The notes under the pieces were generated by a model. That model was not told the DNA's origin and made no database searches. It saw only the letters and a program-made list of their open reading frames with translations. The translations under genes and the position numbers were made by a program. 64,000 nucleotides of DNA from Aurelia coerulea (taxonomy: Eukaryota; Cnidaria; Scyphozoa; Semaeostomeae; Ulmaridae). This document shows positions 39,201 through 51,200 of this stretch, in pieces; the stretch's first letter is position 1, and every line of letters begins with the position of its first letter. The DNA lies in the NCBI GenBank assembly GCA_039566865.1, contig CM076958.1, positions 3,534,001 to 3,598,000 on the forward strand, given 5' to 3'.

Positions 39201-42200
39201 GCGAATTAAGTGAGCCTAAGATGGTATGAAACTGAACATGATTTTTGTTACCAGGATTTGCGGTCTATTATTATTGCAATAAATAGAAAATCAAGGTTTG
39301 CCTGTAAGGTAGCCAATGTAGAAACATGAAGTTTTGCCTTTTTGTCACTATTGACTGTGGTTGGTAAGCCAATTCAGAGTTAAATGTTTTGTTATTTATT
39401 GTTATTCAGGTCCAACAAATCTGGTATAAACATTGCTTAGAGCATGGTTGACTCCAATTGGATGAGAATATTTCAAGCAAAATGGCATAGAACTTGAACC
39501 CTGCAGGACAAGTTGGAAATTCAAAATTTTATGGATACCAAAACATTTTACAAGCAACTGAAACTTTGCCGCTGATGCTATTTTGTATTGCATTGTACTG
39601 TATAACAAGAAAAGAGTGTGGCTTATCTTAAACAGTGAATTCCACACATGGCAGCATATATTTTTCTCAGCCCAAAATTCTGAGTCTAACACAGTCTCTT
39701 GGCCTCACATCACAATACCTGATATTTCTTGTCACAGTAAAAAATAAATTCAGCTTTTGTTATGTGGTTTCATAAAAAGTTGATAATAGATTGCAGAAAA
39801 TTAAAAGGAGATGAGGTTGGAATCATCCTAAATATGTTTTCATATTAAAAGTGAAAAAATTAACTCAGACTTTAGGGCCCAGCTGCACAATAGCAGTAAA
39901 TCCTTTTGCTAAAATGAAAGGTATGATCTGTTTCAAGTGAGGATGGTAGTATACTCTACAATATGAAGTTAGTTTGAAGGATTTGGGAAAACCAAACTCC
40001 AAATAACATTTCTCAATTATGTCTGATATTCAACCTAATGTCTCATTCTATTCCTGCCCTGACCATCCTCCGCAGGCAGCCCAGGGGTCAAAAAATTGCT
40101 TGTACAGATGACTCAGGGGATGGGGCAAGTCTTTTGGCAAATGCCCAGGACTTGGCACTGAACACATGCATACTCCCAAAAACTTTATAAGCAAACGCTA
40201 TAATCACTACTATTACCAAATGCCCCTGGAAGCAGGGGAAAATTTGCAGTCAAACGCATGGGGGCCAGGAATATTTTATGAGCAAATACCCAGGGGTGTC
40301 CCAGGGAAATGACCAGAGCAGGAATTGAATGAAACATAGGTGCACACCAGTTTCCAAATGTTTTAAAATAGGCCCTGTATGCAGTTGTTGAGTTCTTTAC
40401 ATGTACTTCCTCATATGCAAAAAATGTGAGTTGTATTTAAGAAAGTTAACAAACAAACTGTGGTTCTATCTGACATTGGTATTGACATTATACCAAAGAG
40501 TTCCAATCAGGGATATCAGCAGGGAAGGGTTATTTTTATTTACAAAATTGTCTTTGCTCTTCATCAGGCATATTTAAACTGGCAACTGTGTTTTTGTCCT
40601 GCCCTACTTCAGTATTTCTTTTAAACTTGCATGTAGGTTAGAAGGTAGCAATAATCCATTTAACATCATTACTGCTTATTTTCTGTTACTTTCTTACTGA
40701 GCATGTGTAGCCAAACTGAAGAAAAATATTGGTAGATTAGGGGCCATCACCATAGCTTCTCATACTCACAGGTTGAAGAAAATCACAGGAAGTGTTTGTC
40801 AAATTCTCTGGATACAACTTAGTGAACATTACACATATTTTTTACAAGAAACCAGCCATAAGAAGCTCAACTCTCAGGTCGCCAAAACATTAAGAAACTC
40901 CAGTTCTAGGAAAATTTAACTTAAGAAACTGTTTATTCCAATAAAGAAACTCCTCAGCTTAATTTTACTTCATTTTTACTTGTAGCATATTACTCGGAAG
41001 GTGCCTGAGCTTTTATCAGAAACATAGAAAGGGAGGACACTGGGGGCATGTGCCCCCCCCCCAAGATTTTGCAATAAAAAGAGTGTGCTTTCTATTTTCA
41101 GCAAGTGCCCCTTTAGCTTTATGAGAAAGATGCCTTTGAAGTGTCATGCCCCCCCAAGTTTGAGATGCTTCCTACATCCCTGCCTTTTATAAGAAAGAAT
41201 CTGAGTCAGTACTGAAAGTTTCTTAACATCATCAGATTTGCAGTTCTCAGAGTTAAGTTTCTCAAAGGTTTCAACAATCTTTGTATTTATGGCCTTTGCC
41301 TTTGTGAATATTTGAAAGCAACATTTGTTGAAGCCTTTCCAGTGTTAGACATTTACTCAAGTACCTCCTGAGTAATATCAGACAGAAAACAAGTGAAAAT
41401 AAAGTACAAATATGACGAGGATGTTCTTTATTAAAACTTGATAGTTTCCTAAGTTATATGTTCCCAGTATTGGAGTCTCATAATTTTGGAGGATCTTAGA
41501 GTTGAGTTTCTTGTAAGCAGTTTCTCATAAAAAGCATGTGTAAATGTCTAAAATATAGAGGCTTCAACAACTTTGTTTTGAAATTTTCACAAGGGCATCG
41601 GTAGTAGACATGGAGATTGTTATATACAGTAGAACCTTGAAATCTGATAATTTTAAGAAACTCAATACTGGTTCAAATTCTTAGTTTCTTCCAAAATAAG
41701 TGGTTTAATTTTGCACTGAAAGTACATTATCCAAGGCACAGGAAAAGAGAGTTTGATCTCAAGATTTTATTCCTCTTACTACTCTTATTGGTACCTACTC
41801 TTACAAGATCAATGGCAGGCAGCATTATACTCCATAAATAAACAAGGGTTAAACTAACTCTTTGTCAAAATATATGTAACTGTTTCAGTATCTTGAGGCA
41901 GTGAAGGCTGTCGTCAGGTCACCTTCATTTTCAAACCCAATTCTGTTTGCACTGAGATCATTTTTCATCAAAGAGATTATTGAACAGATATGTCAAATGA
42001 GTTCTGCATCTGCTCTTCATCTTGGTTGACTTGATCTTTCATTTCATCTAAAATATCAAATAAAAATCATAACTCAATGGACAGCAGTCCTTTGGTTAAC
42101 AAGAGCCAAAATAACTGCATCTGCTTTGCTTTTTTATTATTTAGGTAATAGGCACCATATGAGTGGTAAACAAAACCGGTTTCCACCAGGTTGAGAGCAT

Positions 42201-45200
42201 TTTCCTTTCTGTATTGGTTTGGAAACTAGGACCACAAAAGGCAAGGAACGGTCCTCAGAATTTGGGGTCAGGAGACCGACCTGTTACTAGCTGTGCATCC
42301 ACAGTGCTTTCATTCAAATCAAATCTGAAAATACCATTTCATTCATTATAATTCAAAACGGTCCTCGATACTAAACTTAAAACAATCACTGCATCGATAT
42401 GCTACACCGTCAAATCTCAGAGAGCAGCAACACAAGCACAACAAAACTTGCACCCACCTGAAGGAATGAACTCGGGATTTTTTCTTCGCTCCTCAGAGCA
42501 ACACAGCACAATCTCTCAGCTTCCAGACGTTGATACTATGTTGATCTTACGACGTCTTAGCAGTCTAATTTCGTCAAAAGCCAAGTGTAAAATGTAAATC
42601 AATGTTCTCTGCAGAAAACAGGCTTGTCGAGTTAGTCTTGTTGCTTCAGCTGCCAATAGGCCTAATAACCCTTTTGCGTAGATACAATGCTTATACCAAG
42701 TTCTCGATGATTCTGCTCTTGTTATGGAGTTTTCCCGAGAACCTGCGAGCTCGTGATTATATCTCATGCAGCTGGCGTTGTTAAAGTCACCAGAAAGTGG
42801 CATTTTCTGCTTTTTAAAACAGTTTACCAGAGGCTTCGCGTCGAGCTTCGCGTGACTTCCAGGCTGAACTGCAGTTAAAAACATACCACGCCACAGCGAG
42901 TGATAAATCAAAGTACGTCACACATTCCTGTTTGGCCGCGCATCATTTTTCGCACAAAGAAACTTGATAATTGGCACTTTAGGGCTTAAAATATGATACT
43001 TATAGAAACAATATACAGGAAATAATTACATCATTCGATTCAGCGGCTCTTGTTTATTCGTAATCATTACAAAAATGGCATTATCAAAATTTTCACTACT
43101 ACACTTCAGTGGCACTTTAAAGGCAAATGACGGATATATAGCGCCTAGTCTAAAAATAGAACAATATATGGCTTAGTGCTTTCATTTGTCTAATTGATTT
43201 GCTAATCTCTCGATATCATCAAATACAATGGAATTCAATAGGTTATATTTAGATTGCCCAGACCCCTGATTTAAGTCACCTTATATCTCCGTCATTTGTC
43301 TTTAAGGAAGTAATTCCGCTTAGCTTCCTCAATCAGCCTTGCGCCTTCAGGTATCATCTTCTGTATACCTTCGAGCTTGTCGACTGGCCGGCCACTCCTC
43401 ACGAAACTTTTATATGCACGATTCTTTTTCCTAAGAAAATTTTTGACGGCTTGCGTTATCCAGGGTAAACCTTGTTTAATGATATTGGTACATGGAGAGT
43501 TGGAATATTAATCTTGAAAGTTCAAATTTGCCTGAACCTCCAAACCAGAGCTTGTGGCTTTCAGCCTAAACTGCAAACGCGCTATTTTGGGGAATCTCCT
43601 GAATTACCGTGAAATAACAGAATAAAGCCTCATGCTGAGGAAAAGATTTGAATAGAAATTCAATCAAATTCATCAATTTTATCCTGAAAAAGACATCTTT
43701 TTTATGCTTCAAAAGTTTCGAAAAGTTAGCATTGCATCTGTCTCATAAAAGAAAGTAATCCGCGAAATAGTTTGCTTGGGTGTGAAAAATGAATTAGTTC
43801 TTGCAATCTTCATGACTTTAATGAAATGCATTTTGTATAATCTTTCTTCAAATTATTACGAAACAATAACTCAAATATACCCAAGGGAAAATTATCCATG
43901 GATAAGATCCTTAAAAATGCTCATTCGTGCTTGGCTCTTTTGCAGGTGCATTATGATTGAAGAAATATATTCCTTTGTGAATTTTCCCTTCGGCATTGTT
44001 ATGTTTGTCAATTTTTAGCTTTCAAATTTTAATTGAAATGTGTACTTAAACATGTGTGCCTTAGCATGCTCACACAACTACACTTTGCGTATGACTGAGG
44101 AGATTTCTCAAGCGCGTCTTTCAAGATTGATATTCCAACTCTCCATGCACCAATATCAACAAACAAGGTATTTATCTTCAAGTTAGCTATCGAGGATTAT
44201 ATCAAAAATTATTTTGGATTTATTGGACCTAAGTTCTTGTCGCTAGTCCCGATCAAATCCGTTGCGTTTTTTTTGGGACACCCGGTATGTAGCTCCAATT
44301 TATTTCATGTGTATGTAGTTCTAATTTATTTTATGAGTATGTAGTTCTAATATATTTCATGAAATTCTTCATTTTTTTCATGTTATGTATTTTTCTAGTC
44401 GTGTACATTCTTTTTTTATAAGAGTATTGTTTATAAGAATATTCAGGCTCAGAATCATGCAAATTTTAAGAATATCACAAGAATATTACTCAGGCTCAGC
44501 TCGCCATATTTGTGTCTCATTTTTCAGCAGTTGCCTATTTTGCGATGTTCATAACAGAGAATCGCATGACTGACGTATCTCACTTTTTCAAAAAGAATGT
44601 TAAAAATTTTATGATTGTTAAGAACGGTTGACCATTTCCTCGTAATGACATGACATTTCTTTTAACTACCTATGTTCCCCTGAAACCATATCAGCTTAAA
44701 AAAAATTAGAATATGTTAAAGTAAATCAACGGGGTTAAAAAGCAACTTAGCTAGGGGGACTGGGTCCATCTAAATATAACCTATTGTATTTGATGTTCTT
44801 AATCGATGAAAACAAAAGGAAGATTAGTGGCGCCTGCCGTTCTTTTGTGCTATGTTTAGATTGTGCCGCTATATAACCGTAACGAAAATTTCTTAAGAAT
44901 ATTGAGGCTGGACAAAATGTATAGTATTCTTCCCGGGGGGGGGGGGGGGTACTTAGTATATTTGTCCGACGGGGATGTGCCGTTTTTAAGGGTATTGTTT
45001 TCACCAATTTTTTCTAGCACAGGGTATCAAAATGAGGCAATTTTTCTAGAGCAGGTTGTCAAAACATGTCTAAGGGGAATATTCTGCTAGATCGGGTCGT
45101 TTTTCGGTTAAATTTCATGTTTTTGAGTATACTTTTCATCAATTTTTTCTAGAACAGGTTATCATTTTGAGCGAAAAATTCTGGAGCAGGGTAAAAAAAA

Positions 45201-48200
45201 ATTTTTCGTGGGCACACCCCCGTACAAATTTAAGTCAAGTACCCCCCCCCCCCCGGGGTATTCTTATAAAAAAGAGTGTATTTCAATTAGTTTTTTATAT
45301 CTCTATGTTAATGGCCTAGAGGTAGACACTGCCTTTTGCTCATCGGGGTATCGTTGTAGTAGTATTGTAGGGTAATTCTGTAAGTAGTGTAGTGTAGCTC
45401 GTAATATATACAGTAGTGTCCCGCATATAAGAAACACAAATTTAAGAAACACAGACCCTGATTTTCAAAATAATACCCCATTTTATAAGAAACTAGTACA
45501 GGTCTGACGAAACACTTTTTCTTATTTAACAAAACCAAGCAAAAAACACTTTCCTGGAATAAGTATATAATAAAAAAGGCATTTATATTGCGCCATTTAT
45601 CCACACGGCTCAAAGGCAAGGATGCCTGGAAGTGAAAATTTCCTGGAAGTGAAAATTTACAAATGCATCTGTCCTGGTATAGAAAATTCTGTCCCAGACA
45701 GAATCTGTCCTGGAGAGCAAATAATCTGTCCTGGTAAGGAAAATACCTGTCCTGGACAGAATCTGTCATGGACAGTAGAAAATCTGTCCTGGTAAGTAAA
45801 ATATCTGTCCTGGACAGTAAAAAACCTGACCTGGAAAGGAAAATATCTGTCCTGGACAGAATCTGTCCTAGGCAGTAAAAAATCTGTCCTGGGCAGGAAA
45901 ACATATGTCCTAGAGAGAATCTGTCCTGAAGAGTAAATAATCCGTCCTGGCAAGGAAAATATCTGTCCTGGACAGAATCTGTCCTGGGCAGTAAAAAATC
46001 TGTCCTGGGCAGTAAAACATATGTCCTAGAGAGAATCTGTCCTGGAGAGTAAATAATCTGTCCTTGTAAGTAAAATATCTGTCCTGGACAGAACCTGCCC
46101 TGGACAGTAAAACACATGACCTGGAAAGGAAAATATCTGTCCTGGATGGAATCTGTCATGGACAGTAGAAAATCTGTCGTAGTAAGTAAAACATATGTCC
46201 TGGACAAAATCTGTCCTGGAGAGTAAATAATCTGTCCTGCTAAGGAAAATATCTGTCCTGGACAGAATCTGCCCTGGACAGTAGAAAATCTGTCCTGGTA
46301 AGTAAAATATTTGTCCTGGAAATAATCTGTCCTGGACAGTAAAACACCTGACCTGGATAGGAAAACATATGTCCTGGACAGAATCTGTCCTGGAGAGTAA
46401 ATAATCTGTCCTGGTAAGGAAAATATCTGTCCTGTACAGAATCTGTCCTGGACAGTAGATAATCTCTCCTGGTATGGAAAATAGCTGTCCTGGACAGAAT
46501 CTGTCCTGGATAGTAGAAAATCTGTCTTGGTAAGGAAAACATATGTCCTGGACAGAATCTGTCCTGGAGAGTAAGTAATCTGTCCTGGTAAGGAAAATAT
46601 CTGTCCTGTACAGAATCTGTCCTGGACAGTAGATAATCTCTCCTGGTATGGAAAATAGCTGTCCTGGACAGAATCTGTCCTGGATAGTAGAAAATCTGTC
46701 TTGGTAAGGAAAACATATGTCCTGGACAGAATCTGTCCTGGAGAGTAAGTAATCTGTCCTGGTAAGGAAAATATCTGTCCTGGACAGCAAATAATCTGTC
46801 CTGGTAAGGAAAATATCTGTCAAGGACAGAATCTGTTCTGGACAGTACAAATCTGTCGTGGTAAGGAAAATATCTGTCCTGGACAGAATCTGTCCTGGAC
46901 AGTAAATAATCTGTCCGGGAAAGGAAAATATCTGTCCTGGACAGAATGTGTCCTGGACAGTAAATAATTTGTCCTGGAAAGGAACATATCTGTCCTGGAC
47001 AGTGAAAAATCTGTCCTGGTAAGGAAAATTTCTGTCCCGGACAGAATCTGTCCTGGGAAGTGAAAATTTACAAATGCATATCAAAATAATAGGTTTTTTA
47101 TCACAATCATAGAGATTGTGTCTGAGTAGTTGATCGATAGTGCATGATTTTTTAATAAGAAACTTTACCCTGATTTGAATTTTACCTAATTTTATAAGAA
47201 ACATGTCAGACCTGAAATTGCAAAGGTTGTTTCTTATATGCGGGACGCTACTGTACTGTAACTTTTTATTGGAATATAAAAAATAAAAATATCTTTATCA
47301 ACTCACAGTAAAGTATTTCGTAGTCTCCAGAGTTACTTTGCATATGTTGGCTATCTTTTGCCCAGTCTAAATGCGTGACGAAACTGGAATGACCCTGAAG
47401 AAGAAGAAATTCACACAATTAAGAATCATCGAAAATTTTTCGAGAAATGAAAATTCGAAAATTGCGTTGATTAACAGAGTTGTTTCGTCTGACTCTATTG
47501 GTCACAGAATCAATAGATATTCAGCTACACGTATTTTTTCTTATAAGAAACTCAACTCTCAGATCGCCAAAAAATTAAGAAACTCCAGTACTGGGAAAAT
47601 AAATATAAGCTAAGAAACTATTTATTTTGATAAAGGAAATCATCGACATGTTTTTACTTTAGTTTCACTTGTTTCCTGTATCATATTATTCGTAAGGTAC
47701 TTGAGTAATGTCTAAACATTGGAAAGGCATAAAAAACCTTGTTTTGAAATGTTCACGAGGGCACAGGTAGTGAACATGAAGATTGTTATGGAACCTCTAA
47801 GAAACTCGTAAGAAACTCTGAGTACTCAAAATCTGATAATTTTAAGAAGCTTCCAGTACTGGCCCAAATTCTTAGTTTCTTATAAAAAAAAATACGTGTA
47901 TTATAAAATAATTTTAAACATTTTGAAGAACTTTCGAACGCACAACAGTGATAGAAGCTCAAACGCCACTCCATCGAACCTCTCTTAGAAAAATATCTAA
48001 AAATTGCCTAATTGCTGAAAGGTCTACAGAAAGGATATTGAAGAGAAAAACAGAAATAAAAAAATTCACTTTGAAATTAAACAAACCAGAGAGCGTACAA
48101 GAAAGCTTTAAACAGTCGCCCAGGGGAGTACTGTTGAATATTTAGGATAGGGGTGCTATCCTAAAAACTGTCGGGTGCTCAAGAAGCCATATTGTCGTGA

Positions 48201-51200
48201 AAAACAAGTCAGTTGATCAACAAACAAAAAACGAAAAATATTTTTTGTGTCTAAAATTTGGGCAAGGGCTATTTTTTGGGTCAATAATTTGTACAGTAAT
48301 TTTTTTGAGTTCCTGAAATTCTGGCTAATGAGGTACTGATTTCATAACGTCTGGGTATGTAGGGTCAGAAAGAATATTTTTTGGGTCTATTTTCATGCTA
48401 GTGACTTATTCTTCAACTCCTAATTCCCTGAAATAACAGTAGATCTCACACCACAAAGCATTTTAAAGGTATTATCGCGAAAAATACACCAACTAGAGGA
48501 GTTCTTGTTCAAAGTGCAACATACCAGTGGGCAAACAACGTTGATAAAAGATTTTGAAAAAAGAACCTCAACGTTGCATCAACGTTGGTGAATCGTTGAA
48601 AATGAATGTTTTCATCAAAATATAAATGTTAGATCAACATTGTATCAAAGTTATAAACCGTAATATTCTAACGCTGAAACTACGCCAGAAAACGCTGATG
48701 GAGCGTTGATGTCTAGAATGTTGAGGAAAGGTTGATCAACGTTGAAACCACACCAAACAAAATTCAAAGTTGAATCAACCTGACTGTGCCAAGTGGGATA
48801 TTCGTGAGTGTGTAAAGTCCAGGGGAAAGATGTAAACAGTACTTACAGACAATTTGCCAGCTTTCTTGTAAGTTTTTCCATCTTCTGATACATTGTAAAT
48901 ATAGATGAAGTTGTCATGAGAACCAACTGCAATGTATTTTCCATCTACAAAGAAAGCAAATACACATTACAATTTTATCACGTCAATAAGGATGAGTTGA
49001 TTTTCAAGATGTCGAGCTATCTGATCTCCCAAAAAGAAATACTCCCATTTGAAGAATCACCAAAATTCGATTATCAAACGTACTATAACATGTTCTATTT
49101 GATCTCTTTTGTCAATGATCCAAGTACATTAAAAGATGACAAAATGTTTGTTTTCGTTATCTAAAGGGTATGGAATAACGCATTTGAAAACCTTATTCTG
49201 ATCTATACTCTTTAAGCAACATCGTTCATCTTGCCTAAGAGCCATCGAATTGAGATCTTTCATTATCCTTCAAGTCTACAATAATAGTTTGCATTACTTT
49301 CTGGCATTTACGACCAAACTAGAAGCTTGCTATTAAAAAAAAAACATCCGTGCTTTTTGCAGTATACTTCAAAACCAGGCAACCCTGAAGAGCTAAATTT
49401 ACTAATTTCAAAGCCAATCACAAAGATCAGCTATGCCTCGAAAAATCAGCCTTAATAAAATTGCCGTGTGATTTTTCAAACTGGAATATTTTTTTTGTTG
49501 AGACACACGGTATATTTTTGAGCCTTTGCCAAGCTACGAGATAGAAGCTTACCTACCAGCTCAAACGAAACATTTATAAAGGGAACACGAGCCGTTCTTT
49601 CTCTGCATTCCTTTACCCATCAGGGTTGCTGTTGTTGCAACGTTTACAGGGCACATGGATACAAGGAATACCGGGCACACGGATGCAAGAGGTGTAAAAT
49701 TGCTGCAGGAACCAAAAAGTCGCGTTTCTAAAAGCAGGGCATGTTTAAACACATATGTCCCCACCAGTCATGCCCATTTCTATCAGCAATGAAATGCCCT
49801 TTTCTGTCAAAAACACGTCGTTTTCAGAATATCATGAATGTAGTCAGGCCACAAGACATGTTTAATGTAAGACTCGATATAATAACAAAATATTCATTTT
49901 CATAGCACCCCTTTGTATCAACTCTTGCTATTAGATTTGTCCTCTCAATTGACAATTGGAGTTGCTATTAATTTGTGATGAGATGACTTTTGCTTGAGAA
50001 AAATTCATCATTGTGAGTGAGTTTTAAACTTATGCAATTTACTTTGAAAGATAGCTACAACGCTCTGTCGGCTATCTTCATTAGCCCTTTCAATGGATTC
50101 CCCACAGATACAAACATCTTAAAAGATGTCCTTAGCTCATGTTGAATCCCGGGTATCCATATGTTTTAGAAATATCAGAAAACAGAAGAATTGCAGAAAC
50201 AATCTGACGAAGGTAAGTTACGCAACCTTCATGAAAACATGTCAGAGAGTCAGCAGGAAGCAAAACTGATTCTAATTATGTTGGAGATTACCGAACACCC
50301 CACTGATCATCACAGTATATCTTGTGGCTACCGACAGGGCCGTCCAGAGCCAGCTCGAGTAAATTTTGCAACATGGCTGGAATATGGCTGGAAGGGAAAC
50401 CCGAAGGGAAATCCGAAGGGAATATGCCGACAACGAAACTTCTTTCTTCTGTTGACTCTCCTTATTTAGCTTACTTTAATTAGGCGGGCAGTTTCTACTC
50501 TCATTTTCGTTTGGCTAATTTATCGGAGATAAGCTGTGAAAAGATGCCGGAAAACATCTGGTGTTTGTGCACGATTAGAACCAGCAGCAGCAGCAGCGGC
50601 AGGCTTTGCCAAAGTGATGTCATCAAAATCTAATTACCTGAAATTAAAAAACGAACAGCATGCCGGTTTGTCAAAAAAGTATCAACGTTCATGATTATGA
50701 ACAATTCCAAAATTTCATCTCGTGCTATGCATCATTTCATAGGAGTATTCCCGTTTAAAAACCACCAATACCCAGTTACGAAAATTCCAAGTTATGCTAC
50801 TCGGTTTGAAGACAAATGATAATATTGTTCTCGATATTGGAAATGTATCTGTTGATATTGTCAGTAGTGTTAAATTATTGGGGATTACCATAGACTCGAG
50901 ACTAAAATTCGACCAACAACATGTGGCAAAATTATGTCAAAAAGCAAACAACAAGATCAGTGCCTTCTCTAGAGTCTCAAATTATTTAGATGAGAAACAA
51001 TCTCTTTTACTGTACAACTCATTCATAATGTCTCAGTTTAATTATTGTCCGTTGATATGGATGTTTTGCGGAAAGGTTGCGAATAATGATCTCAATCGCA
51101 CCCATAAGAGAGCGCTTCGAATTCTCTTCAACGATCTTATATCTTCTTTTGATGAGTTGTTACAGAGAGGAAAGGAGTGCACTATTCATCAAATGAACTT

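Larger units (their letters stand above)
38449..43116. mobile_element. 4.7-kb TTAA-flanked inverted-repeat element inserted into LINE-A
   Basis: The left end AGTGCCACTGAAGTG (38,449-38,463) has an exact reverse complement at the right end (43,102-43,116); weaker pairing continues to about 26 bp. TTAA flanks both ends (38,445-38,448 and 43,117-43,120), as for piggyBac-type insertion. Joining the outer flanks restores the LINE-A reading frame. I found no transposase, so the element is non-autonomous or decayed. The interior carries a MITE at 40,044-40,331 and AAGAAACT-family repeats at 40,855-41,520. Stretches at 38,570-38,990 and 42,470-42,960 are richer in CpG than their surroundings; these could be captured promoter or exon sequence, but I could not identify a gene. 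Confidence 0.75.

Noticed and set aside
42516..42911. 131-codon minus-strand open frame in the 4.7-kb element
   Set aside because: No recognisable domain and a CpG-rich, possibly regulatory, context. It cannot be defended as a gene.
45308..47204. Minus-strand open frames of 299, 392 and 158 codons
   Set aside because: They follow the CTGTCCTGG minisatellite periodicity (QDRF, PGQI, LSRT motifs) and overlap one another in different frames.
50191..50469. 92-codon plus-strand open frame
   Set aside because: No domain, no splice context and intron location. Probably chance.
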